Shown here: piece after piece, positions 1 through 5,026 of the stretch
How the letters are laid out: each line of letters opens with the position of its first letter
Position numbering within the stretch: the stretch's first letter is position 1
Assembly (NCBI GenBank): GCA_050701795.1
Contig: JBOGDK010000352.1
Location: forward strand, 1-5,159
Direction: 5' to 3'
Length of the DNA: 5,159 nucleotides
Origin: WHSM01 sp050701795
Lineage (GTDB): Bacteria; Actinomycetota; Actinomycetes; Mycobacteriales; Micromonosporaceae
Made by a program: the position numbers and the translations under genes
Notes under the pieces: model-generated
What the model saw: the letters and a program-made list of their open reading frames with translations, nothing else
What the model was told of the DNA's origin: nothing
Databases searched by the model: none

Positions 1-1382
1 AGCCGCACGGCATCTTCTACGACCGGACCACCGGGATCTGGCAGCCGGTGTGGCTCGAGCCGGTGCCGGAGACGTACGTCGCGTCGCTGCACTGGACCCC
101 GGACCTGCCGGCCAACCGGGTGGCGGTGGAGCTGCGCCTGGACCGGGTGCCGGCCGAGCCGATGACCGTGCAGGTACGGCTGCGGCACGGCGACGTCGAG
201 CTGGCCCGGCAACAGGTGACGGTGACCGACGAGGTGGCCCGGTTCGACGTCGGCGTGCCGGCGCTGGCACACCAGATGGAGCGGGCACGGCTGCTCTGGT
301 CGCCGGAGTCACCGACCCTTCTGGACGCCGAGGTGACGCTCGCGGCACCGGACGGCCGCGAACTGGACCGGGTCGCCAGCTACCTCGGGCTGCGCAGCGC
401 CGGCATCCGTGGCGGCCGGTTTCAGCTCAACGGCGCGCCGTACTACCTGCGGCTGGTGCTCGAGCAGGGGTACTGGCCGGAGTCGCACCTCGCCGCCCCG
501 GACGCCGACGCGCTGCGCCGCGAGGTGGAGCTGATCAAGGCGCTCGGCTTCAACGGCGCCCGGATCCACCAGAAGGTGGAGGACCCGCGGTTCCTCTACT
601 GGTGCGACCGGCTGGGTCTGCTGGTGTGGGGCGAGATGGCCAACGCGTACGAGTTCTCGACCCGGGCCATGGAGCGGTTCGTGCCGGAGTGGCTGGAGGT
701 GGTCGGCCAGAACCGCAGCCACCCCTGCATCGTCACCTGGGTGCCGCTGAACGAGAGCTGGGGCGTCGCCGACATCGTCACCCAACCGGACCGGCAGCAC
801 TACGCCAGCGCGCTCTACCACCTCACCAGGGCGTTGGACCCGAGCCGTCCGGTGATCTCCAACGACGGCTGGGAGATGACCGAGACCGATGTGTTCGGGG
901 TGCACGACTACTCCCCGGACGGCGAGAGCCTGCGCCGCCGCTGGGGCAGCCCGGAGGCCGTGCACGAGATGCTGCACGGCACCGGCCCGGGTCGCCGCAA
1001 GGTGCTGCTGCACGAGCCGGACCACCCCGACTACCAGCGCGGCCAGCCGGTGGTGATCACCGAGTTCGGTGGCTTGTCGTACGCGCCGGAGGCAGGTCAG
1101 AAGTGGTTCGGGTACGGCACGGTGTCGTCGCCGGAGCAGTTGCTGGAAGGGTTCACCGACGTGGTCACGGCGCTGCTGGACTCCACCCAGGTGGCTGGCT
1201 TCTGCTACACCCAGCTCACTGACACGCTGCAGGAACGCAACGGTCTGCTCGACGAGCACCGCAACCCGAAGCTGCCGCTGGATGCCGTTCACGAGGTGCT
1301 CACCCGACCCAGTCAGGCGATTCCGGCCGAGCTGGTGGACGCGTACCGCCGGGCCGCGCAGCAGGCCAGTGCCGGTGAGTGA
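1..1382 (+). CDS. Glycoside hydrolase family 2 protein, 5' end outside window
   Basis: This is a retaining exo-glycosidase of family GH2 (beta-galactosidase/beta-glucuronidase-like). The reading frame is open from base 3, so the gene begins to the left of the window and about 459 residues are visible. The first visible residues, PHGIFYDRTTGIWQPVWLEP, are typical of the end of the GH2 N-terminal sugar-binding domain. A short Ig-like domain follows (about bases 90-400), then the TIM barrel from about base 405 (GGRFQLNGAPYYLR) to the end. The acid/base glutamate lies in VPLNESWG (Glu codon 753-755). The nucleophile glutamate lies in VITEFGG (Glu codon 1062-1064). GFCYTQLTD and QERNGLL near 1196-1248 are conserved late-barrel motifs. 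Both catalytic residues are present, so the visible part looks functional. About 130-160 N-terminal residues are probably missing, so I cannot say whether it is secreted. The exact sugar specificity cannot be read from this sequence. It converges on the solute-binding-protein remnant. Confidence 0.93.
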   Translation, partial: PHGIFYDRTTGIWQPVWLEPVPETYVASLHWTPDLPANRVAVELRLDRVPAEPMTVQVRLRHGDVELARQQVTVTDEVARFDVGVPALAHQMERARLLWSPESPTLLDAEVTLAAPDGRELDRVASYLGLRSAGIRGGRFQLNGAPYYLRLVLEQGYWPESHLAAPDADALRREVELIKALGFNGARIHQKVEDPRFLYWCDRLGLLVWGEMANAYEFSTRAMERFVPEWLEVVGQNRSHPCIVTWVPLNESWGVADIVTQPDRQHYASALYHLTRALDPSRPVISNDGWEMTETDVFGVHDYSPDGESLRRRWGSPEAVHEMLHGTGPGRRKVLLHEPDHPDYQRGQPVVITEFGGLSYAPEAGQKWFGYGTVSSPEQLLEGFTDVVTALLDSTQVAGFCYTQLTDTLQERNGLLDEHRNPKLPLDAVHEVLTRPSQAIPAELVDAYRRAAQQASAGE

Positions 1383-1422
1383 GCCGATCCGGTAGCTGTA
1401 CACCGGTGACTCACAAGTAGGT

Positions 1423-1453
1423 TCGCGCCCCGGCCTTCGAGGCCGGGGCGCGA
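1423..1453. terminator. Bidirectional hairpin terminator between convergent genes
   Basis: A perfect 14-bp inverted repeat, TCGCGCCCCGGCCT (1423-1436) and its complement (1440-1453), surrounds a TCG loop. It lies 40 bases after the GH2 stop and 21 bases beyond the stop of the convergent minus-strand gene, so it can serve both. No U-tract follows on either strand. This is common for actinobacterial terminators and is why the mechanism remains an inference. Confidence 0.85.
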
Positions 1454-1474
1454 GATGTCGTCACGGTGCGGGGG

Positions 1475-1888
1475 CTACTTCTGGTACTTGTCGGGTCCGT
1501 AGTCGGTCCGCGGCTGCCAGTCAGGGAATGCCCAGTCCTCGACGCTGACCTTCACGCCGTTCTTATTCGCCTCCGCGATCGCGCGGTCGCGCTCCTTGGC
1601 CTTCTTGTCGGAGAGCTCCTTCAGGGCACCGCGGATGTTCGTCACGTCACCCGAGAAGAGGCCCTGCACGATCTCCCCGATGTCGGGCTTGACCTGCTTC
1701 TCTTCGGCTTGTGACCTGGCGACGTCGGGGTTGCGGCCCTGCGGCACCGGGGCGAGGAACGCGTCCTGGTTGAACCACTCGACGAGCTTGGCGAACGTCG
1801 GGTGGAGGTCGGTCTTCGCCATGGCCTCCTGGTTGGCAGGGGGCTGCCCGGAAGCCTGCAGAAATCGACGGCGGCTGACGTGCGCCAT
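1475..1888 (-). pseudogene. Internally deleted sugar ABC-transporter solute-binding protein (remnant)
   Basis: The 137-residue frame begins MAHVSRRRFLQASG, the start of a twin-arginine signal peptide (SRRRFLQ, residues 5-11). It then passes directly, at about residue 15 (near base 1846), into a polar sequence resembling the C-terminus of CUT1-type extracellular sugar-binding proteins: a helix LHPTFAKLVEWFNQDAFL, a Lys/Glu-rich helix (residues 89-110), then VSVEDWAFPDWQPRTDY. Such proteins usually have about 430-560 residues. The hydrophobic signal core, the lipobox cysteine (there is no Cys at all) and most of both ligand-binding lobes are absent. The product therefore should neither be exported as a lipoprotein nor bind sugar. 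The ATG start is well supported by AGGAGG at 1897-1902, 8 bases upstream. The frame is intact across the apparent junction. No permease genes lie next to it. Alternatives are a small cytoplasmic protein with a new role, or an assembly collapse. Family assignment is from recognition only, not a search. Confidence 0.75.
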
Positions 1889-1896
1889 CCGGGGTA

Positions 1897-1902
1897 CCTC
1901 CT
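1897..1902 (-). promoter_or_regulatory. Strong ribosome binding site of the binding-protein remnant
   Basis: AGGAGG on the minus strand lies 8 bases before the ATG at 1888. This near-perfect Shine-Dalgarno sequence fixes the start codon and shows that the translation signal of the damaged gene has been retained. Confidence 0.8.
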
Positions 1903-1915
1903 AGGCTAGGAGCGT

Positions 1916-1932
1916 AGTTTCTTTCGGAAACT
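1916..1932. promoter_or_regulatory. Operator-like inverted repeat over the -10 and start site
   Basis: Read on the minus strand, AGTTTC-CGAAA-GAAACT has perfect 6-bp arms around 5 bases. Nested in it is a second, smaller palindrome, TTTC-G-GAAA (1922-1930 on the plus strand). It overlaps the proposed -10 box and start site, the usual place for LacI-type repression. The adjacent LacI protein is the natural candidate to bind it. That assignment is inference. Confidence 0.55.
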
Positions 1933-1957
1933 TATTGCCGTTTGAGGCCAGCGTCAA
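1929..1957 (-). promoter_or_regulatory. Sigma-70-type promoter of the binding-protein remnant
   Basis: On the minus strand, TTGACG (1952-1957) is followed after exactly 17 bases by TAAGTT (1929-1934), which fits the actinobacterial TAnnnT -10 pattern. Transcription would start near 1921-1923, giving a leader of about 33-35 bases containing the AGGAGG site. It lies in the 126-bp gap after the lacI stop, so the remnant has its own promoter rather than relying on read-through. Confidence 0.6.
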
Positions 1958-2014
1958 TGCTTCGGGTGAGGTAGCTGCGCCGCCACGCTCTGCCGGGCCC
2001 CCGCCGCTCCCAAC

Positions 2015-3031
2015 TCACGGCCGCTCCGGGCCGAGGGTGCTCTCCCGGGCCTGCAGCGTGAACCCGGCGGTCACCTGGCGGGGCGGGCCATCGCCGTCGG
2101 GTGTGAAGCGCTCGACGAGCATCCGTACCGCGGTACGCGCGATGTACGCCTTGTCCGGCGCGATCGTGGACAACGACGGCGTCACGTGCTCACCCGCGTC
2201 GATGTTGTCCACGCCGATCACGGCCACGTCCTCCGGCACCTGCATACCTCGCGACAGCACGGTACGGACGGCGCCCAGCGCCAGCAGGTCGTTGTGGCAG
2301 AAGACGGCGTCGACGCCGGTGTCGGTGTCGAGCAGCCGCGCCATCGCGTCCGCGCCTGCCGAGGTGGTGTAGTTCTCCGGCACGGAGACCAGGTCGGGGT
2401 CGACATCGAGACCGGCGGCGGCCAACGCGTCCCGGTAGCCGTCCACCCGCAGCTGTTGGATCATCCCGGGATGGCGCGTCGCGCCGCCGATCATCCCGAC
2501 CCGGCTGCGGCCGAGCGAGAGCAGGTGTTCGGTGGCGGCCCGGCCCGCGGCCCGGCTGTCGATCGCGACGCAGTCGGCGTAGTCGAAGACCCGCTCGCCG
2601 AGCAGCACCAGCGGCGTGTCGTCGGTACGGCGGCGCAGGTCGTCAGTACGCAGGGCGTGCGGCAGCAGGATCAGCCCGTCGATCACGTGCTCGTGGAAGC
2701 CGTCGACGACCAGTCGTTCCCGGTCGGCGACACCCTCGGTGCAGTCGATCAGGACGGTCAGATCGTGCTGGTGCGCCTCCTCCACCACCCGCTGCGCCAG
2801 CTCGGCGAAGTACGCGTTGCGTACCCCCGGCAGGGCGAGGCCGATCAGATTCGTGGTGCCGCGGCGGAGGTTGCGGGCCGTCACGTTGGGCCGGTAGTGG
2901 AGCGCCTCGATCGCGCGCTCGACCCTCTCCCGGGTCTCGGGTCGCAGGTACGGGTATCCGTTGATGACGTTGGAGACCGTCTTCGTCGAGACGCCTGCCA
3001 GTTTGGCGACATCCTTGAGAGTCGCTCGCAC
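2015..3031 (-). CDS. LacI-family transcriptional regulator
   Basis: This is a DNA-binding repressor of the LacI/GalR family, which normally acts as a dimer and releases DNA on binding a sugar effector. It is full length at 338 residues. The N-terminal helix-turn-helix is LKDVAKLAGVSTKTVSNVIN (residues 5-24), with recognition-helix residues Thr16-Lys17. The hinge helix region is TARNLRRG (51-58). The periplasmic-binding-protein-like effector domain covers about 60-335 and includes NLIGLALPG, FCHNDLLALGA (244-254) and the conserved PEDVAVIGVDN (266-276). The start is GTG with AAGGGG (3037-3042) 5 bases upstream. It precedes the solute-binding-protein remnant on the same strand, 126 bp apart, the usual regulator-transporter arrangement. 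It therefore probably once controlled that transporter and possibly the GH2 gene. The sugar effector cannot be deduced. Autoregulation is likely from the palindrome at 3106-3121. Confidence 0.95.
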   Translation of the reverse strand: MRATLKDVAKLAGVSTKTVSNVINGYPYLRPETRERVERAIEALHYRPNVTARNLRRGTTNLIGLALPGVRNAYFAELAQRVVEEAHQHDLTVLIDCTEGVADRERLVVDGFHEHVIDGLILLPHALRTDDLRRRTDDTPLVLLGERVFDYADCVAIDSRAAGRAATEHLLSLGRSRVGMIGGATRHPGMIQQLRVDGYRDALAAAGLDVDPDLVSVPENYTTSAGADAMARLLDTDTGVDAVFCHNDLLALGAVRTVLSRGMQVPEDVAVIGVDNIDAGEHVTPSLSTIAPDKAYIARTAVRMLVERFTPDGDGPPRQVTAGFTLQARESTLGPERP

Positions 3032-3105
3032 ACCCGCCCCTTGTTCCGATCGCGAGGCGCCACGACCGCCCCAGCGATTAACTTTTTGGTCGCTTCACAC
3101 CGACA

Positions 3106-3121
3106 TCTACATCGATGTAGA
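3106..3121. promoter_or_regulatory. 16-bp perfect palindrome upstream of lacI, likely operator
   Basis: TCTACATCGATGTAGA is a perfect 16-bp palindrome with a central CG step, the general form of LacI-family operators. It lies 75 bp upstream of the lacI start codon and 1 base after the proposed -10 box, so it would span the transcription start. Autoregulation by LacI is the simplest reading, but no binding evidence is visible. Confidence 0.6.
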
Positions 3122-3122
3122 C

Positions 3123-3152
3123 ACCGTACCGCGCACCGACCCCACGACCCAA
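3123..3152 (-). promoter_or_regulatory. Candidate lacI promoter
   Basis: On the minus strand, TTGGGT (3147-3152) and TACGGT (3123-3128) are 18 bases apart. Both fit loose actinobacterial patterns (TTGnnn and TAnnnT). The call is supported mainly by the palindrome immediately downstream. The leader to the GTG at 3031 would be about 85 bases. Confidence 0.38.
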
Positions 3153-3171
3153 GATCCACGCTGGTAATCGA

Positions 3172-3209
3172 AAACAAGCTGCTTCGCCGCGGCCCCAAGC
3201 AGCTTGTTT
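3172..3209 (-). terminator. 13-bp inverted repeat, likely araC terminator
   Basis: AAACAAGCTGCTT (3172-3184) and its exact complement (3197-3209) flank a 12-base GC-rich spacer. In the minus-strand transcript this is a 13-bp hairpin whose 3' arm ends in UUUU then CG, 60 bases after the araC stop. It is also upstream of the lacI promoter, so it would insulate lacI from araC. The U-tract is short. Its first arm (in minus-strand order) is shared with the 20-bp palindrome at 3202-3221. Confidence 0.5.
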
Positions 3210-3221
3210 CCGGAAACAAGC
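3202..3221. promoter_or_regulatory. 20-bp perfect palindrome GCTTGTTTCCGGAAACAAGC
   Basis: This is a perfect palindrome with core GTTTCCGGAAAC (3206-3217). As DNA it has the form of a dimeric-repressor operator. As minus-strand RNA it folds into an 8-bp stem with a CCGG loop and excludes the larger hairpin at 3172-3209, because both need 3202-3209. It lies 48-67 bp after the araC stop codon and far upstream of lacI. A 10-of-12 match to the core sits in the araC/phyH divergent region. Confidence 0.55.
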
Positions 3222-3236
3222 GGGGATCATGGGCCG

Positions 3237-3276
3237 GGGTCAAGGGGGCGGGGTCAAGGGGCGGCGGGTCAAGGGG
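3237..3276. repeat. Three direct repeats of GGGTCAAGGGG
   Basis: Exact 11-base copies lie at 3237-3247, 3251-3261 and 3266-3276, spaced 14 and 15 bases apart. The third contains the araC stop codon (TGA, 3269-3271). Read on the minus strand each copy is CCCCTTGACCC. The spacing is not quite a helical turn and a half. Possible roles are a binding array or simple slippage-generated repeats. Confidence 0.65.
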
Positions 3277-4081
3277 GGCCGGCGCCGGGGGCGCCTTGGC
3301 GGTACCGGCTCGGGGGGCAGCCGACGCGGCGGTGGAAGCAGCGGCTGAAATACGAGACGTCGGTGAAGCCGGACAGTTCGGCCACCTCCGCGACCGCGAG
3401 CTCGTAGTGGGCGAGGTAGTACTTGGCGAGGTCGAGCCTGACCTGGATCAGGTCTTCGGCCGGCGTCACCCCGAACAGCCGACGGTAGAGCACGGAGAAC
3501 TGCGACTCCTTCAGGTGGGCCAGCGCCGCCATCCGGGGCACGGTCCAACGGTCCGCCGGTGACCGGTGCACCGTCAGGCGTACCTCACGCAACCTCGCGG
3601 CGTGCGGCGTGGCCGCCGACGTGGTCGCCTCGGTGAGACCCCGGGACAGGTGCAGGAACAGGTCCGCGACGCAGAGCCGTACCGCCGACTTCCAGTGGGT
3701 CTCCCGTTGCACCCACTCCCGTTGCAGCCGGGACAGCAGCGGCAGGACGAACTCCGTGCTGCGCGGGGTGACCGGCTCATCCAGCGGCACCGGGTGCGCC
3801 GCCAGTACGTCGTCAGCCAGGTCCGTGGAGATGTGCACGAAGCTGTTGTAGATGGTGGTCTCGCTGGCGGCGTACGTGGGCGAGCTCGGGCCGTACACCA
3901 CACAGCTGCCCGCGGGGGCGGCCAGCCGGCCGTCCCGGCTGAGCAGCGCCGGTTCGAGGAAGTGCACGAACACCACGTCGCCGGAGCCGTGTGGCCGGTC
4001 GATCACCAGCCCAGGCCGCCCCCGTACGTGGATCCTCACGCGCAGTTTCACGTTCGCCGCGTCGTCGAATAGGTCAAACAC
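3269..4081 (-). CDS. AraC-family transcriptional regulator
   Basis: This 270-residue transcription factor has an N-terminal cupin-like sensing domain (about residues 14-90, including RPGLVIDRPHGSGD and APAGSCVVYGPSSP), a linker region, and a C-terminal AraC/XylS DNA-binding domain. The two helix-turn-helix units are WTVPRMAALAHLKESQFSVL (179-198), followed by YRRLFGVTP, and LAVAEVAELSGFTDVSYFSR (228-247), followed by CFHRRVGCPPSRYR, the family's signature end. The start is GTG. It has no strong Shine-Dalgarno sequence, but it is the only possible ATG or GTG before an in-frame stop at 4121-4123, and only a shorter GTG at codon 11 competes. It is divergent from the PhyH-like oxygenase, with about 94 bp between starts, so it most likely controls that gene and itself. 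The low-complexity tail GAPGAGPP runs into direct repeats. The effector is unknown; small carbohydrates are common for this family. Confidence 0.92.
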   Translation of the reverse strand: MFDLFDDAANVKLRVRIHVRGRPGLVIDRPHGSGDVVFVHFLEPALLSRDGRLAAPAGSCVVYGPSSPTYAASETTIYNSFVHISTDLADDVLAAHPVPLDEPVTPRSTEFVLPLLSRLQREWVQRETHWKSAVRLCVADLFLHLSRGLTEATTSAATPHAARLREVRLTVHRSPADRWTVPRMAALAHLKESQFSVLYRRLFGVTPAEDLIQVRLDLAKYYLAHYELAVAEVAELSGFTDVSYFSRCFHRRVGCPPSRYRQGAPGAGPP

Positions 4082-4105
4082 TTCGTGGAATCGCCTATCG
4101 CTCGG

Positions 4106-4117
4106 GTTGCCGGAAAG
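4106..4117. promoter_or_regulatory. Degenerate copy of the GTTTCCGGAAAC motif
   Basis: GTTGCCGGAAAG matches the core of the 20-bp palindrome at 3206-3217 at 10 of 12 positions. It lies at the proposed araC transcription start, between the two divergent genes. It may be a weak operator shared between loci. The match could also be chance. Confidence 0.35.
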
Positions 4118-4122
4118 TTCCT

Positions 4123-4151
4123 AATCTTCGGGGGTAGCTGGACGTTGTCAA
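4123..4151 (-). promoter_or_regulatory. Candidate araC promoter in the divergent intergenic region
   Basis: On the minus strand an exact TTGACA (4146-4151) is followed after 17 bases by AAGATT (4123-4128), a weak -10. Transcription would start near 4116, giving a leader of about 35 bases. The -35 also forms a short palindrome, GTTG-T-CAAC (4144-4152). No equally good promoter is visible for the divergent oxygenase gene. Confidence 0.4.
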
Positions 4152-4162
4152 CCGGGCGATGT

Positions 4163-4167
4163 GGGGG
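4163..4167 (+). promoter_or_regulatory. Ribosome binding site that decides the oxygenase start
   Basis: GGGGG lies 8 bases before the GTG at 4176. The alternative GTG at 4161 has only GGGCG close upstream. The later start is therefore preferred. It removes five residues (MGVGA) that carry no family feature. Confidence 0.5.
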
Positions 4168-4175
4168 TCGGTGCT

Positions 4176-5009
4176 GTGGAAAGAGACAAGCGGGAGCGAC
4201 TGGTGACCGACGGCTTCTGCGTCTTCGGCGACGTGCTGCCACCCGATCTGCTGGTCCGTCTGCGTACCGCCACCGACCGGTTGGTGGCCGCCCAGACCGC
4301 CGAACAGGTGGAACGGCAACGCACCACTGGGAGCATGATCAACGTGATGAGCGCCCCGGCGCTCGCCGAGCTGATCGCCCTGCCGGCCGCGCTCGCGGCG
4401 CTGCAGGCTCTCGGGTACGGCGGCCCGTCCTTCTCGGACGGTTGGATCATCAGCAAGCCGGGGCGGGGGCCGCGGTTGTTCTGGCACTACGACTGGTTCG
4501 CCTGGGAGGACCCGGCGAGCCACCGGCTCGAGCCGCTGCAGCTGGCGCTGATGTACTACCTGCACGACACCCGCCCGGAGAACGGCTGCCTGCGGGTGAT
4601 CCCCGGTTCCCACGTCAACCACAACCCGCTGCACGATGTGCTCGCCACGCCGCGGCAGGAGCTGAGCGCGGGGATCGCCACCAACCGGGCCGAGTTCGAC
4701 GACCGGCCGGACGAGGTCGACGTACCGATCCGGGCTGGGGACCTGCTGGTGACCGACGCGCGGCTGCTGCACGCCGGTCACGCCAACCGTACGGACGAGC
4801 GGCGCACCCTGATCACGCTGTGGTACCAGCCGGACCTCGCCGCGATGCCGGAACGGATTCAGGCGCAGATGGGCGTCAAGACACACCAACCCGGCCCTGA
4901 CTGGCCCGCCGAGGCGGTGGCGCTGGTGGCCCCCCTGCTCACCCGGTATGACGGCGACGCCGAGCCGTACCCCCGCACTCTCTATCGACCACCGCTGGCG
5001 GAGCGCTGA
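4176..5009 (+). CDS. PhyH-like Fe(II)/2-oxoglutarate-dependent dioxygenase
   Basis: This is a phytanoyl-CoA dioxygenase (PhyH) superfamily enzyme: a soluble non-haem iron oxygenase that couples 2-oxoglutarate decarboxylation to substrate oxidation, usually hydroxylation. With the GTG at 4176 it has 277 residues, normal for the family. The N-terminus RERLVTDGFCVFGDVLPPDLL is the usual PhyH opening. The iron-binding facial triad is visible: His and Asp of FWHYDWFAW (codons 4485-4487 and 4491-4493) and the distal His of RLLHAGHANRTDERR (codon 4770-4772). One of the arginines in DERR, about 10 residues on, should bind the 2-oxoglutarate carboxylate. YYLHDTRPENGCLRVIPGSH is the conserved middle-strand block. 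All metal ligands are present, so it should be active. The substrate is unknown: PhyH homologues act on many small molecules, and the sugar-related context is only suggestive. It is divergent from araC. A second GTG, at 4161, could add five residues. Confidence 0.92.
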   Translation: MERDKRERLVTDGFCVFGDVLPPDLLVRLRTATDRLVAAQTAEQVERQRTTGSMINVMSAPALAELIALPAALAALQALGYGGPSFSDGWIISKPGRGPRLFWHYDWFAWEDPASHRLEPLQLALMYYLHDTRPENGCLRVIPGSHVNHNPLHDVLATPRQELSAGIATNRAEFDDRPDEVDVPIRAGDLLVTDARLLHAGHANRTDERRTLITLWYQPDLAAMPERIQAQMGVKTHQPGPDWPAEAVALVAPLLTRYDGDAEPYPRTLYRPPLAER

Positions 5010-5026
5010 GGTGTAGGAGCACTGAG

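Noticed and set aside
309..1403. Long open frame of 364 codons on the minus strand
   Set aside because: It lies antisense to the GH2 gene, whose frame carries both catalytic motifs. The minus-strand product has no recognisable motif and is a by-product of high GC content.
1375..1414. GTGAGT/ACTCAC short inverted repeat and CACCGGTG palindrome after the GH2 stop
   Set aside because: The arms are only 6-8 bp, the 6-bp arms are 28 bases apart, and a much stronger terminator follows immediately.
3172..3221. Inverted repeats considered as insertion-sequence ends or an attachment site
   Set aside because: The arms are adjacent, with no transposase, integrase or target-site duplication nearby. A terminator or operator explains them better.
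3281..3295. GGCGCC-GGG-GGCGCC inverted repeat
   Set aside because: It lies inside the araC coding end in Gly/Ala/Pro codons. Short GC palindromes are expected at this base composition.
2186..3562. Long open frame of 458 codons on the plus strand
   Set aside because: It crosses antisense lacI, the intergenic region and antisense araC. Two clear regulator genes explain the same bases, and the product is low-complexity Val/Arg/Gly-rich sequence.
4095..4889. Open frame of 264 codons on the minus strand opposite the oxygenase
   Set aside because: It is a shadow of the PhyH-like gene, which has complete iron-binding motifs.
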